Counted from the stretch's first letter, positions 27,133-36,326 are shown. The stretch is DNA of 64,000 bases from Vibrio sp. SCSIO 43135 (GCF_023716665.1 NZ_CP071860.1:1718762-1782761); one strand, 5' to 3'. Notes: generated from the letters alone by a model not told the origin. Made by a program: numbers and translations.

Positions 27133-28701
27133 CTATTTTGTTAGGCTGTTACGAATCGCTTGGCCAGGGAAAACACCTTCAAGTACTTTAGAATCTTCCA
27201 CAACAACAGTGCCATTAACCACCACATAAGGGATACCTGTTGAAGGTAATCCTGGCTCTTTTAAAGATGAGTTGTCTGCGACTGTCTGTGGGTCAAATAG
27301 CGTGATATCAGCATCGGCTCCTACTTGAATACGGCCTTTCTTACTCATTTGCTCAATACCATTTTCTTCTAAAAATCGTGCAGGCATATACGACATTTTA
27401 GAAACCGCTAGCATAAGTGGCATCAAGTCGTCTTCGCGAACCATTTTCAGTACACGAGCTTGAGTACCCGCTGCTCTAGGGTGCCCCTGCAGTCCCTCAT
27501 ATGGTGTGTTCCAGCTGTATGCCATCATGCCATTCGATTTCATCAATGGGAAAGCATCACTACCGATAATAGAAGACTCATGTGCTAGTGCATTTTTTAG
27601 GTCATCATTCGTTGCGCCGTAAAACATCACGCTTGCACCTGGGTTCTCTTTCAACAGTTGCTCATAGCGCTCTTTGGTTAGTGGCTTCATCGTTTCAGTT
27701 TCAATGATATCTGAGTAGTCACGCCCCATATTGCGCTGGTAGTTTGATGGCTCTAAATAATCCGCGGCGGCGATGGTCGCGCCGTAGTTGTAAGGATAGA
27801 TTTCCGCCATAACCTTGTAGCCCTTGCCACGAGCATCATCGAGCATTTTTAGCGCTTCTGGTGTTTCATTAAGGGTTTGCTGATGCATGTGTTGAACAAG
27901 TAAGCCACCACCGTATACACCTACGCTCGACAGCATTTCTTGAATGCTTAGCAAACCAGACGTTGGCGGAAGCTCACTTGAGAAGCGACCATGTAAGTAC
28001 GTAGGTACACCGTATTCACCTGCCAAACGTTGCCATTCTTTTGTTTCTGTCATAGTGGTTGCTTTCGACATATAGCCGACAGGTACACCAATACCCAATC
28101 CACCATCTTTTAATTCTTTATCCACCATTTCTGTGATTTTTTTAATCTGTTCGCTGGTCGCAATGTCTGTGAGTGCCACACCACTCACACCCGATGCCTT
28201 GGTCTCTTTTGCATCAAAGATGTCGTTGATCATAGTACCGGTACGAGTTTGATATTTATCGTTCAGCACCTTAGTGCGGATGCCAGCTGCAGACACACTC
28301 GCACCAAAGTTAGTTTGAGAGCGACCTTCTAAACGTGCATACCAGTTTGTGATTGGGTAAGCGCCCACTTCTAACGCTAGTGGCGTTGTGACGCCATTGC
28401 GCAGCGCGAGTTTCTGCATGACAGGTATAGCTACCACGTGTGAATGAGTGTCGATAAACCCAGGAGCAACAACTAAACCTTCAGCATCAATGACTTTATC
28501 GCCTTCTAGAGTGAGATCGGTAATCTCAACAATCTGTCCATTATCTACAGCGACATTGGTCACCTTATCCATGCCTGTTTCAGGATCCATTACGCGACCA
28601 TTCATGATCACTAGGTCATAAGCAAATGCGCTAGGTGATAACGCCACCATCATTGCCAGTGCCGTTTTTTTCAGTTGTTTTACGTTCATTGTGTTAGTCA
28701 T
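27133..28701 (-). CDS. Exported N-acyl-D-amino-acid deacylase-like amidohydrolase
   Basis: This 522-residue protein has a signal peptide ending at about SAFA-YDL, so it acts in the periplasm. It has an amidohydrolase TIM barrel: DLVIMNGRVMDPETGMD, the metal-binding GFIDTHSH, internal QHMHQQT, IIGSDAFP, and the C-terminal KKGRIQVGADADITLFDP. This is the pattern of the D-aminoacylase (DAN) family, which removes acyl groups from N-acyl-D-amino acids; related members hydrolyse other amides. The start has GGAG 7 bp upstream. A shared dyad (site 3) lies at 28801-28823. It is monocistronic. Confidence 0.83.
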   Translation of the reverse strand: MTNTMNVKQLKKTALAMMVALSPSAFAYDLVIMNGRVMDPETGMDKVTNVAVDNGQIVEITDLTLEGDKVIDAEGLVVAPGFIDTHSHVVAIPVMQKLALRNGVTTPLALEVGAYPITNWYARLEGRSQTNFGASVSAAGIRTKVLNDKYQTRTGTMINDIFDAKETKASGVSGVALTDIATSEQIKKITEMVDKELKDGGLGIGVPVGYMSKATTMTETKEWQRLAGEYGVPTYLHGRFSSELPPTSGLLSIQEMLSSVGVYGGGLLVQHMHQQTLNETPEALKMLDDARGKGYKVMAEIYPYNYGATIAAADYLEPSNYQRNMGRDYSDIIETETMKPLTKERYEQLLKENPGASVMFYGATNDDLKNALAHESSIIGSDAFPLMKSNGMMAYSWNTPYEGLQGHPRAAGTQARVLKMVREDDLMPLMLAVSKMSYMPARFLEENGIEQMSKKGRIQVGADADITLFDPQTVADNSSLKEPGLPSTGIPYVVVNGTVVVEDSKVLEGVFPGQAIRNSLTK

Positions 28702-28800
28702 GTTGGTACTCCAGTCGGTTCGATTAGTGAGTCGCTTAGGAAGAGCGTTTGCCTCTTTGATTACTATTATTGAAGACTTTTCTCATTCTTCTAACTCTCA

Positions 28801-28823
28801 TATGACGGATGAAACACATCGAA
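28801..28823 (-). promoter_or_regulatory. Shared dyad, site 3 (D-aminoacylase-like promoter)
   Basis: An exact left arm TATGACGG and spacer ATGAAAC precede the poor right arm ACATCGAA. It lies 100 bp upstream of the start codon. Confidence 0.65.
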
Positions 28824-28910
28824 ATCGTGATCTTAAAAAGCAACTAGACTTCTTTGTTCACTCGTGAGACCAGTCCCCTCTGTTAATCACGTGTACCCCT
28901 AAAACAAAAA

Positions 28911-28932
28911 AAGCAGCGCTCACACGCCGCTT
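28911..28932 (-). terminator. Terminator of the 247-residue envelope protein gene
   Basis: A stem of about 7 bp with one mismatch (AGCAGCG/CGCCGCT) is followed on the minus strand by a run of seven U residues. Confidence 0.75.
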
Positions 28933-28950
28933 TTCAACTCATTACCTATA

Positions 28951-29694
28951 TTAGAAATAGAACTTATAGTTTGCCCAGACAACGGTGTCATCGATATCAA
29001 TAGAGTGTGTTTCGGACTGCATCTTTCCAGAAGTATTGTCGACTCTGAGTTGGCCCCAGCGGGTTTTGTCTGAAGAAAAAGGGGTAGCGATCATTATCGT
29101 TGATTTCAGCAAGGACGTTTCTATATCGCCGTTTAGATAATTGTACTCCGGCCATGCGCCAATATACGTCCCGTCCTCTCCAAGCGTATACATGGCATAA
29201 AACGCTGCAGACACACCAGCAGCCGCACTCTCGTCTACTTTAAACATAGCGACCGATTCATCAGAGTATTCACCCACTAAAGCCCCCAAGCGTGGGAATA
29301 GCTGCAGTCCTTTAACCCCTGCATTTATGGCGGCAACACCACCAACAGAGGCAGATGTAAACATGGCGTTGTCAATTAAGTCTATCGACACGGCAGCTCG
29401 AGGTACTGTGGTGTTATTTGTGCTAAAGACATGAAAGTACTGCATACGACTGTCAGAGTATTTACCTTCTTTGTCCATCGTTCCTTCTACAGTCAACATG
29501 CCTGTTTGACCGCTATCAAAGTGAAAGTCTCCAGAGATCGACCCTTTTAAATCACCTTGATTGTTTAAGCCAAAATAGGCCGATGTGCTCGTTTCCGTTA
29601 GATCGGATGGGTTAGGTTGAGCATCTTGTGCTAGAACTGCAGACGCAAAACCAAGCGATGCTAAAGCGATAGTAAGTGTGGTTAGTTTTTTCAT
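28951..29694 (-). CDS. Exported protein of unknown function, probable envelope beta-protein
   Basis: I do not recognise this 247-residue protein. It has a clear signal peptide (MKKLTTLTIALASLGFASAVLA), a mature part rich in Gly, Ser, Thr and Asp with alternating hydrophobic residues, and ends in VWANYKFYF, as outer membrane barrels or surface beta-proteins do. A central segment (FTSASVGGVAAINAGVKGLQ, AAAGVSAAFYAMYTLGEDG) is unusually Ala/Gly-rich. It is monocistronic, divergent from the LysR gene, and carries a shared dyad (site 4) at 29810-29832, so it belongs to the same putative regulon. Confidence 0.7.
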   Translation of the reverse strand: MKKLTTLTIALASLGFASAVLAQDAQPNPSDLTETSTSAYFGLNNQGDLKGSISGDFHFDSGQTGMLTVEGTMDKEGKYSDSRMQYFHVFSTNNTTVPRAAVSIDLIDNAMFTSASVGGVAAINAGVKGLQLFPRLGALVGEYSDESVAMFKVDESAAAGVSAAFYAMYTLGEDGTYIGAWPEYNYLNGDIETSLLKSTIMIATPFSSDKTRWGQLRVDNTSGKMQSETHSIDIDDTVVWANYKFYF

Positions 29695-29809
29695 GATTAG
29701 AACCTATGCAATACAAAAAATTATTCCCTCCTGTGGGTAAGGCGAGTGCATTACCCTGTTTCCGTACTGCAGGTATTCTTGTTTATTTCTTCTCTTCAAC
29801 TAACTCCCT

Positions 29810-29832
29810 ATTGACGGATTGAGTCCTACAAA
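29810..29832 (-). promoter_or_regulatory. Shared dyad, site 4 (divergent envelope protein/LysR region)
   Basis: ATTGACGG, spacer ATTGAGT, CCTACAAA. It lies 116 bp upstream of the envelope protein start and 206 bp upstream of the LysR start, so one site could serve target control and autoregulation. The rest of this 343-bp gap shows nothing else I recognise. Confidence 0.65.
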
Positions 29833-30037
29833 TATCGATATTACTCCCATCCTCATTAGCAATACGTATTTTCTCAACCTCTAGGATTTTAACCAGCACA
29901 CCTTAAGCAACAGGAGCTGAGCAGAAAATGTCGGCACAATGTGATAGCAACAGGTTAACGCAGTTCTAATCTGCAACTAAACTTTGTTAGTCTTAGAAAA
30001 AGATACGATCACTTCTTTCATAGGGAAATACCGATTA

Positions 30038-30946
30038 ATGAATTTTAGCATTGAGCAACTACTAGCCTTTGTCACAGTTTATGATGAACGCTCATTCAGT
30101 AAAGCGGCCGCAAAGCTTAATAAACATCGAACGACGACGGGGCAGGTTATCGCAAACCTAGAAGATATCCTTGCCGTTGATTTGTTCGAGCGAATTGGAC
30201 GTAAGGTTGAACCTACTGAAGAAGGGGATCTTCTCTATCACTATGCCAAATCAACCATCGAGCAATCTAAAATCTTTGATAAAATTGCGCTGAGCCTTTC
30301 TTTTGGAGGCCTTGAGCAACTGAATTTTGCTCATTCCAGTGTGATTCCCCATGGGTTATTGTCTTCCATTAGGCAGCAGCTGGGAGAAGACTTCCCCAAT
30401 ATGCGCGTTAACTTTTTGGTGAAGACCAAAGCAGAAATTGACGAGGGCATTCAAAGTGGAGACATACACTTTGGCTTAGTTAATGTGGATAAAGCAAAAG
30501 GGATCTACGGTAAAGATTCTACCTTCATCGGTCATGTTGAATTCCTACCCTTCGTGAAAAAAGGAAGTGAGCTTTCTCAACTACCGGAAGATCAAGCACT
30601 CAATGCACTAAGAACAACTAGGCAGTTTGTACTACGCGCATTTGTCCAAGAAGGGTTCAAAGATAAAATTGTCCTTTCAGCCAATAATGAAGAAGTGGAT
30701 CAGCTCGCTCTGGTGATCAAAATGATACAAGATGATCTCGGTTGGGCATGGCTGCCAAAAGTTCTATCCGAGTCAGAATACGTTACCTCACACCTAGAGC
30801 CAGTGAAGTTTGACGAGCTGAAAAATGGTTTAAAATTCTCATTCGCTTTGTGGAACACACATTCGAAGCCAATTTTAGAAGTCAAAAAATCGATTCTGAA
30901 GTCGGTAAATGCCTATGTAAAGCACTTCCACGCTTTACAAAACTAA
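30038..30946 (+). CDS. LysR-type transcriptional regulator
   Basis: This 302-residue LTTR has an N-terminal winged helix (MNFSIEQLLAFVTVYDERSF, SKAAAKLNKHRTTTGQVIAN) in which the usual recognition-helix sequence is replaced by NKHRTTTGQVIANLED. The effector domain follows (FAHSSVIPHGLLSSIRQ onward). The start at 30038 gives the normal LTTR N-terminus and has AGGGAA upstream; an earlier in-frame start is not supported. Its position in the centre of the 25-44 kb group, beside site 4, makes it the best candidate for the protein that binds the shared 23-bp dyad. The effector is unknown. Confidence 0.88.
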   Translation: MNFSIEQLLAFVTVYDERSFSKAAAKLNKHRTTTGQVIANLEDILAVDLFERIGRKVEPTEEGDLLYHYAKSTIEQSKIFDKIALSLSFGGLEQLNFAHSSVIPHGLLSSIRQQLGEDFPNMRVNFLVKTKAEIDEGIQSGDIHFGLVNVDKAKGIYGKDSTFIGHVEFLPFVKKGSELSQLPEDQALNALRTTRQFVLRAFVQEGFKDKIVLSANNEEVDQLALVIKMIQDDLGWAWLPKVLSESEYVTSHLEPVKFDELKNGLKFSFALWNTHSKPILEVKKSILKSVNAYVKHFHALQN

Positions 30947-30953
30947 CATAAAC

Positions 30954-30978
30954 AAAAAGGGGCATCAGCCCCCTTTTT
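30954..30978. terminator. Bidirectional terminator between LysR and phospholipase D genes
   Basis: AAAAAGGGG (30954-30962) pairs with CCCCTTTTT (30970-30978) across a 7-base loop, serving both converging transcripts. Confidence 0.88.
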
Positions 30979-32435
30979 TATAACTCCAATTCAATACTCA
31001 ACTTACGGAACACCCAATCTGGCAGAGTATGAATTACGCCATAATTAGGAGATTTCAACTCTACTTGATCTCCAGATACCCATTGCGTATTTCCATCGTC
31101 ATTGCGTGATACTTTCCAAAACACTTGATCTTGTTGCCGCTTCAAATAGTGCTCAACATCTCGGGCAAATGAGGCACTATCAATCACAACCCCGAACTCG
31201 ATGTTGAGAAAGTCTGATCTGGGGTCAAAATTGGATGAGCCAATATAGGTTAACTTGTTATCTAAAATCACAGTCTTGTTGTGATAGTACGTATCTGCAT
31301 GAAAGTAGTGATCATCGTTTAAGGCTCTGTCTTTATACTCCAGTATGTGTACACCTTTATCCAATAATGCTTCTCTGCTTTGCTCATACGTAGCAGGTAC
31401 AAAAGCCGAGTCATTGGAACTCGAAGAATTGGTCAGTAGCTCCACTTCGACCGAGCGCTTTGTCAAAGCGTCTATCACCTTAAATTCCCCCCGAGTTGGA
31501 ATGACATAAGGAGTAGAGATTGTGACTTGCTCTGCGGTGTCTAGTGGCTCAGAAAGTAGGTGTTCAAGTCGGGACCGAAAGTATGGCTGGCTATCATCCA
31601 ACTTCTCAACTGAGTCAAACACAGGTACAGCGGTGATAGCGGTATAAGTTACCTCTTGCAGCTGTTGAACCGATAGGTCTATTGCCTTTAGTACTTCATC
31701 ACCACCCATTAACGCCCTATTAAGCGCTTTACTAAAGTGAGCATATCTGCGCTTTTGCTTCGTTGCTACAACAGCAGAGATTGGGCTCAATAGTTCGCTG
31801 TCCCACAACATTTGATAATTCTGTGCAAACGCATTGAGGATGTCTCCTTCGAATAGAACATCCATATCGAAGAAATTAGCTTCGGTGCTGTACCCAAAAT
31901 ACGCATTACCGATATTGCGTCCACCTAAGATCATCCAAGTTTGGTCGACATTGAAGTATTTCTCATGCAACCTATGATCAAGAGCGCTTCTGTTACCTGC
32001 AAAATCAACAACTCGTCCCAACCAGCCCGTTTTTCTTGAACTAAATGGATTGAATAACCGGATCTCAATATTTGAGTGGTGATCTAGATCCGCTAACCAT
32101 TTCTCATCAAACACGAGTAAATCATCCAAGGTAAGACGGACTTTGACACCACGATCTGCAGCGAGCTTAATTTCTTGCAATAATAGTAGCCCTACTAAGT
32201 CTTTATCCCAAGAAAAGTAGGTCATATCTATGTTAGAGCGAGCTTGACGAACGAGTGCGATTCGCCTTGCTAAAGCTTCTGGAGCAGTAGGTATCACATA
32301 CGCACTGGCTTTAAATTCAGTTGGTTGCCAGTTTTGTTCAAAATCATTTTCAACTTCAGGAAATGAAGCGGCACATCCCATCGCCAACGAAACAAACACC
32401 ATAAGAAAGTAAACTCTTACTGGCTGTAGAATCAT
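30978..32435 (-). CDS. Phospholipase D-family lipoprotein (ClsC/YmdC-like)
   Basis: This 485-residue protein has a lipoprotein signal (SLAMGC, Cys21). Two HKD catalytic motifs are complete: HEKYFNVD in the first half and HNKTVILD in the second, each followed by a GG/GSSN segment (ILGGRNIG, YIGSSNFDPRS). The arrangement matches the ClsC/YmdC group of cardiolipin synthase-like enzymes, but lipidation places it in the envelope, where a phospholipase or transphosphatidylation role is possible. It follows the C45 gene by 168 bp without an intervening terminator and is probably cotranscribed with it. Confidence 0.87.
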   Translation of the reverse strand: MILQPVRVYFLMVFVSLAMGCAASFPEVENDFEQNWQPTEFKASAYVIPTAPEALARRIALVRQARSNIDMTYFSWDKDLVGLLLLQEIKLAADRGVKVRLTLDDLLVFDEKWLADLDHHSNIEIRLFNPFSSRKTGWLGRVVDFAGNRSALDHRLHEKYFNVDQTWMILGGRNIGNAYFGYSTEANFFDMDVLFEGDILNAFAQNYQMLWDSELLSPISAVVATKQKRRYAHFSKALNRALMGGDEVLKAIDLSVQQLQEVTYTAITAVPVFDSVEKLDDSQPYFRSRLEHLLSEPLDTAEQVTISTPYVIPTRGEFKVIDALTKRSVEVELLTNSSSSNDSAFVPATYEQSREALLDKGVHILEYKDRALNDDHYFHADTYYHNKTVILDNKLTYIGSSNFDPRSDFLNIEFGVVIDSASFARDVEHYLKRQQDQVFWKVSRNDDGNTQWVSGDQVELKSPNYGVIHTLPDWVFRKLSIELEL

Positions 32436-32603
32436 TTGTAATCTCTAATTGAAAGGGAATAACAGCAAGCACAAAAATAACAATTATCTCCATGCACAGA
32501 ATAATGTCGGGTGACCTCTTTCTCTCCAATTAGCATTGGAGAAAGCCAGTAAGCGAGCATCCTTGCCGGCTGACTCACTGACATTGAGGGATACCCAACA
32601 CCA

Positions 32604-33779
32604 TTAATTGAATAGAGACTTCACATCAATATGAGCCCAACCACTTTCGCTTCCCAGAGCAGGCAGTTTTATCCACATTTGAAGCTCATTTAAGTCAGAA
32701 ACCACTTGGTAGTTAGTTAAATCGACATCTTGGTTAGTCGGCTTAGTCACACCACCATTTTCTTTAAAATTGCCGTCCTCATCGTACAAAGGTAAATCGA
32801 AGATATCGCGCATGATCTGAGCATCAATGTTACCCATGTGGTCATCATGACGAGCATTCAGGTTTTCCAAGCGTTTAAGTGAGAAGCTTTGGGTCTCACG
32901 CATACCTAAGCCCCAATCAGGGTTCAAAAAGGTGTTCACTGTAACGAAAGAAGTTGCTTCTTTGTCTGATACTCGTTTACGGTTTTCCTGAATCGTGTTT
33001 TCGTACGCACAAGTCTCGCCATTTTTGTCCGCTACCATCCAGATACTTGCAATGTCTGTACGAGCCGCTTGGAAACGTGCGCTTAACGCCTTTGCTGAAT
33101 CGGACTCTGTCATGTAATCAAAGACTGAGTTTAGGAACGAAGGTTTTTCAATTGAGACAATATTGCCGCCCATAGAAGTACCGTCGTGCAAATCCGTGTA
33201 AACGCCTTTGTCATTAAAACCCGTTACCATCCACGTCCAACCAGGCCAGCTCACATTCGCTACACTATTTGAACCATCAGTAGGGTTGTAGATCGTCGCG
33301 TAAATAGGGAAATCTAAGAATATTTCGCTCCAGTCCATGTTACGACCAACAAGCATATTTTGGTTTGTTGTACTTTCGCCCCAAGTAGCTAAAGAAGAAC
33401 AGCCAGAGAACGAATGTAACTTACCTAGATAGATAGCCATCGGCCCGCTTTGATCTAGAACGACGACTTTCTCAACAGGCCAATTCAGGCTGTCAGCCAC
33501 CCCTTGAAAGTACTGCTTACGGCGTAGCGAAAGTGAGGCAAAGACTCGCGAACCAAACAGCTCAAATGCCTCAGATTGGCTGATCAAACCTTTATCAAAC
33601 TCCGGCTGAACAATCGCATCGTACATCGCTTGCATGTGTTTTGCAGAAAGCGCACCGTACTGTTTCCCCATTTCGTACCAGCTACCATTGAGTTGCAGCA
33701 CATAAAGCATCTCTTCGCCTGTTTCGAACATAATGCCGTTCTCAAATTGCGCTGCTTGATTCAGTGTTGAAGTACTCAT
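32604..33779 (-). CDS. C45-family autoproteolytic acyltransferase/hydrolase
   Basis: This 391-residue Ntn hydrolase resembles isopenicillin N acyltransferase and related C45 proteins. A propeptide of about 126 residues precedes the expected nucleophile Cys127 in SFSGCSSLATWG; autocleavage before this Cys would make the active enzyme. Next come NMLVGRNMDW and WPGWTWMVTGFNDKGVYTDL, both typical of the fold. It has no signal peptide, so a cytoplasmic amidase or acyltransferase acting on N-acyl compounds is likely. GAGG lies upstream of the ATG. The best copy of the shared dyad (site 5) lies 79 bp upstream. Confidence 0.83.
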   Translation of the reverse strand: MSTSTLNQAAQFENGIMFETGEEMLYVLQLNGSWYEMGKQYGALSAKHMQAMYDAIVQPEFDKGLISQSEAFELFGSRVFASLSLRRKQYFQGVADSLNWPVEKVVVLDQSGPMAIYLGKLHSFSGCSSLATWGESTTNQNMLVGRNMDWSEIFLDFPIYATIYNPTDGSNSVANVSWPGWTWMVTGFNDKGVYTDLHDGTSMGGNIVSIEKPSFLNSVFDYMTESDSAKALSARFQAARTDIASIWMVADKNGETCAYENTIQENRKRVSDKEATSFVTVNTFLNPDWGLGMRETQSFSLKRLENLNARHDDHMGNIDAQIMRDIFDLPLYDEDGNFKENGGVTKPTNQDVDLTNYQVVSDLNELQMWIKLPALGSESGWAHIDVKSLFN

Positions 33780-33857
33780 ATTAACCTCTGTATTTAAGTG
33801 TGTGTTTGTTTAAGTTGAGGTTATTGTATGGATGATTTTAATATTCAAACAATGCAA

Positions 33858-33880
33858 TATGACGGACTAAACCCGTCATA
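33858..33880 (-). promoter_or_regulatory. Shared dyad, site 5 (perfect copy)
   Basis: A perfect 8-bp inverted repeat TATGACGG/CCGTCATA is separated by ACTAAAC. This is the reference copy used to define the motif, 79 bp upstream of the C45 gene start. Confidence 0.85.
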
Positions 33881-34011
33881 ACAAACATTAACCGCCAGGG
33901 CTAAATCCAGTTAAAAGAAAGCAAAATCAAACCCTTATAGATAAAAAGAGTTTACGGCTTGTTTGCGCCCTAACTCTCTCCGATAAGAGCCATCGTCAAT
34001 CAATACAAAAA

Positions 34012-34036
34012 AGCCAGCAACTGCATGTTGCTGGCT
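34012..34036 (-). terminator. Terminator of the efflux operon
   Basis: A perfect 10-bp stem AGCCAGCAAC/GTTGCTGGCT with a 5-base loop has a U-tract on the minus strand. It lies 37 bp past the last small gene. Confidence 0.93.
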
Positions 34037-34072
34037 TTGGTACCGATTCTTTTTCACTTAACACTAGCTTCA

Positions 34073-34336
34073 TTAGATAGTGCTTGGCTCTTTACTAAAG
34101 CGGGGAAGATGGTCAAACAGTGATACGTAAAAGCGAACCACGGCCATCGCTACGAACATATACACCAACATCATCAACGGAGAAGCAATATCATAGCTAG
34201 GGGTAAGTTCTGTGGCACTTCCCACCATGTTCACCAAGGCATTGCCCAACAAAATTTTCATGGTCGATAAGTGGTAACGCTCGAAGATACGGTACCAAAC
34301 CACTACGTTCACGAAAAAACTAATGCTATTTGCCAT
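34073..34336 (-). CDS. Small membrane protein overlapping the FUSC gene, possibly its C-terminus
   Basis: This 87-residue frame has two hydrophobic segments (SISFFVNVVVWYRIFERY, ASPLMMLVYMFVAMAVVRFY). It begins with an ATG inside the last codons of the FUSC gene (28-bp overlap) and lacks a convincing ribosome binding site. A -1 shift at the TTTTTT run just before the FUSC stop would join the two frames into one continuous hydrophobic segment. It is therefore either a coupled small membrane protein or the displaced C-terminal part of the transporter. Confidence 0.55.
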   Translation of the reverse strand: MANSISFFVNVVVWYRIFERYHLSTMKILLGNALVNMVGSATELTPSYDIASPLMMLVYMFVAMAVVRFYVSLFDHLPRFSKEPSTI

Positions 34337-35421
34337 GACTCAGTGAACATTGGGAACACAAGTACATATTGCGCTAGCACCACAAATGCAAATAAGAAAT
34401 ACAGCAGCATGACAGGGGTAATGAACTTTGCAGGAGCTTTCGCCAAATTTAGCGCAATGATCAGTCCCAATACTGGAAATAAAGCCCCGCCAGGTACAGG
34501 CATCCATATCCACATAAAAACCATGGTAATAGCCATGCTCAATACCAGCGCAATACAGCGAATTCGATTAGGCAGATCATCACCCTTATTGCTAGTGATT
34601 GGAACTAACGGCAACGCCCTCAACCGCATCAATGGCTCATCCCCTTCATTGGCCAATATTGCACGCACATCACTGACGAGATCTAACAATTTTTCGTCGT
34701 TAACTTTACGAGTGTTCCCTGCTCTAATCTCAGTTTGAGCATGAAGGTAATTAAGGGCATTAAGCGCTATTGTCAGATCCTCTTTGCGTGCTGCTAAACC
34801 TGACTTAGCATTAGATGGCAGTGAAAGAAGATCATTCAATAATTGAATATTTTTGGCAACCTGCTCCGGCTCTAACTCAGCTTGATCTCCCAATAGCCTT
34901 TGGTGCAGATTATCCAATGTTAACGACGCTACGCGCTCAAACTCACTCTCTGTCGTAACGGGCCATAGCATCCGGTAAACCAAAGAAAAAATAACCACAC
35001 CTAGCAGCGTTTCTTGCAGCCTTAAGATAGCCGTCGCAAATCCAGTGGTACCACTATCGATGCCCGCACTCGTAATCACCAAGCAAACCGTAATTGCAAT
35101 GTTATAAAGGTACCCTCGTCGAGCATCGAAACTCATGTACACGCAAAAGCTCAAGAACCCTAGGACAGAAACAAAGAATCCAACTCGATCCTGCGAAAAC
35201 AAGCTTAGAATAACAAACGCGGTGAGCGAGCCCAGTAATGTACCCAACGCTCGATTTTGTGACTTAAGCGCAGAATACCCATAAACATCCGTTAATGACA
35301 AAACAAACACCGTCAGCATCGCCCACGAGGTTTTTTGCCAGCCCAACCAATGAACTGCCATTAACGTTAAAGATAATGCGACCCCCGTTTTGATCGCTTC
35401 TTTACTGCTGTGAGACAGCAT
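34309..35421 (-). CDS. FUSC/DUF2955-type inner-membrane efflux protein
   Basis: This 370-residue protein has about six membrane helices in the N-terminal half, a soluble helical section (residues about 165-260) and further helices near the C-terminus, as in aromatic-acid exporters of the FUSC family. It is shorter than AaeB (about 655 residues) and fits the half-size group found beside HlyD and DUF1656 genes. It is third in the leftward set DUF1656, HlyD, FUSC, small protein. AGGGG lies upstream of the ATG. Likely role: export of an organic acid or toxic amphiphile together with the HlyD adaptor. Confidence 0.8.
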   Translation of the reverse strand: MLSHSSKEAIKTGVALSLTLMAVHWLGWQKTSWAMLTVFVLSLTDVYGYSALKSQNRALGTLLGSLTAFVILSLFSQDRVGFFVSVLGFLSFCVYMSFDARRGYLYNIAITVCLVITSAGIDSGTTGFATAILRLQETLLGVVIFSLVYRMLWPVTTESEFERVASLTLDNLHQRLLGDQAELEPEQVAKNIQLLNDLLSLPSNAKSGLAARKEDLTIALNALNYLHAQTEIRAGNTRKVNDEKLLDLVSDVRAILANEGDEPLMRLRALPLVPITSNKGDDLPNRIRCIALVLSMAITMVFMWIWMPVPGGALFPVLGLIIALNLAKAPAKFITPVMLLYFLFAFVVLAQYVLVFPMFTESWQIALVFS

Positions 35422-35457
35422 AATTTCCCCTCCCCTGCCAAAGGAAAATAACTAAAA

Positions 35458-36315
35458 TTATTTGTGGACTTGCACAGAAGCGGTCATACCAACACGAAGC
35501 TGAACCTCATCAGGGACATGGTTAAGCTTTACTTTGACAGGAATACGTTGAGCAAGGCGAATCCATTGAAAATTTGGATTTACTGTGGGCAACAGAGAGT
35601 ACCCAGTGCTACCATCTACTTTCGATATGCCATATCCCACACTTTCTACGTGACCTTCAAGCACGATTGATTGCTCAGACAACAAAGTTACGCGAGCAGT
35701 TTTATCAACATCAACATCGGAAATATCCGTTTCTTTAAAGAAGCCTTCAATCCAAAAACTGTCTTCATCAATCAGCGCAACGACCGGATTATTCGCCATC
35801 ACTTGAGCCCCAACATGATGACGTAGATTGGTTACAAACCCATTTGCAGGCGCTTTAACCTCGGTATAACTCAAATCCAAGCGAGCTTCTTCAACCGCGG
35901 CTTGAGTGGCCGATAAATTCGCTTTCGCTGTGTCTACTGCAGTCTGGTAGTTATTAAGTGACAACGTCGGTACGGCCCCAGGTGAACGTTTTTCTAAGCC
36001 AGTCGCTCGTAACCACTCGTTTTCCGCTTTAGCGAGTAAGGCTTCGGCTTGCTCTTGCGCCGCGAGCGCTTTTAGCAAGCGAACTTTAAACGGCATTGGG
36101 TCGACAACGAATAGTGTGTCGCCTTGCTTCACACGACTGTTGTCTTGAACATTAAGTTGAACAATTGCCCCCGTTACACGAGGGGTAACTTGAACCACAT
36201 GAGCTCGCACCTGACCATCTCGAGTCCAAGGGTTTTGTTGGTATTGAGAGTAATATAATGAGCCAACAATAACGGCGGCTCCGACAAACAATAAAGTCAC
36301 TAGATAACGTTTCAT
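35458..36315 (-). CDS. HlyD-family periplasmic adaptor (AaeA/EmrA-like)
   Basis: This 285-residue membrane fusion protein has one N-terminal anchor helix (YLVTLLFVGAAVIVGSLYYS), a biotinyl-lipoyl half-motif (VRAHVVQVTPRVTGAIVQLN), a coiled-coil hairpin of about 60 residues, the second lipoyl half (APANGFVTNLRHHVGAQVM) and a beta-barrel domain. ATG at 36315 is used; a GTG three codons earlier is possible. It lies 11 bp after the DUF1656 stop and pairs with the FUSC protein. Confidence 0.88.
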   Translation of the reverse strand: MKRYLVTLLFVGAAVIVGSLYYSQYQQNPWTRDGQVRAHVVQVTPRVTGAIVQLNVQDNSRVKQGDTLFVVDPMPFKVRLLKALAAQEQAEALLAKAENEWLRATGLEKRSPGAVPTLSLNNYQTAVDTAKANLSATQAAVEEARLDLSYTEVKAPANGFVTNLRHHVGAQVMANNPVVALIDEDSFWIEGFFKETDISDVDVDKTARVTLLSEQSIVLEGHVESVGYGISKVDGSTGYSLLPTVNPNFQWIRLAQRIPVKVKLNHVPDEVQLRVGMTASVQVHK

Positions 36316-36326
36316 TTTATTCACTT

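Noticed and set aside
32525..32555. Inverted repeat TCTCCAAT/ATTGGAGA after the C45 gene as a terminator
   Set aside because: There is no U-tract on the minus strand, so the phospholipase D gene is treated as possibly cotranscribed.
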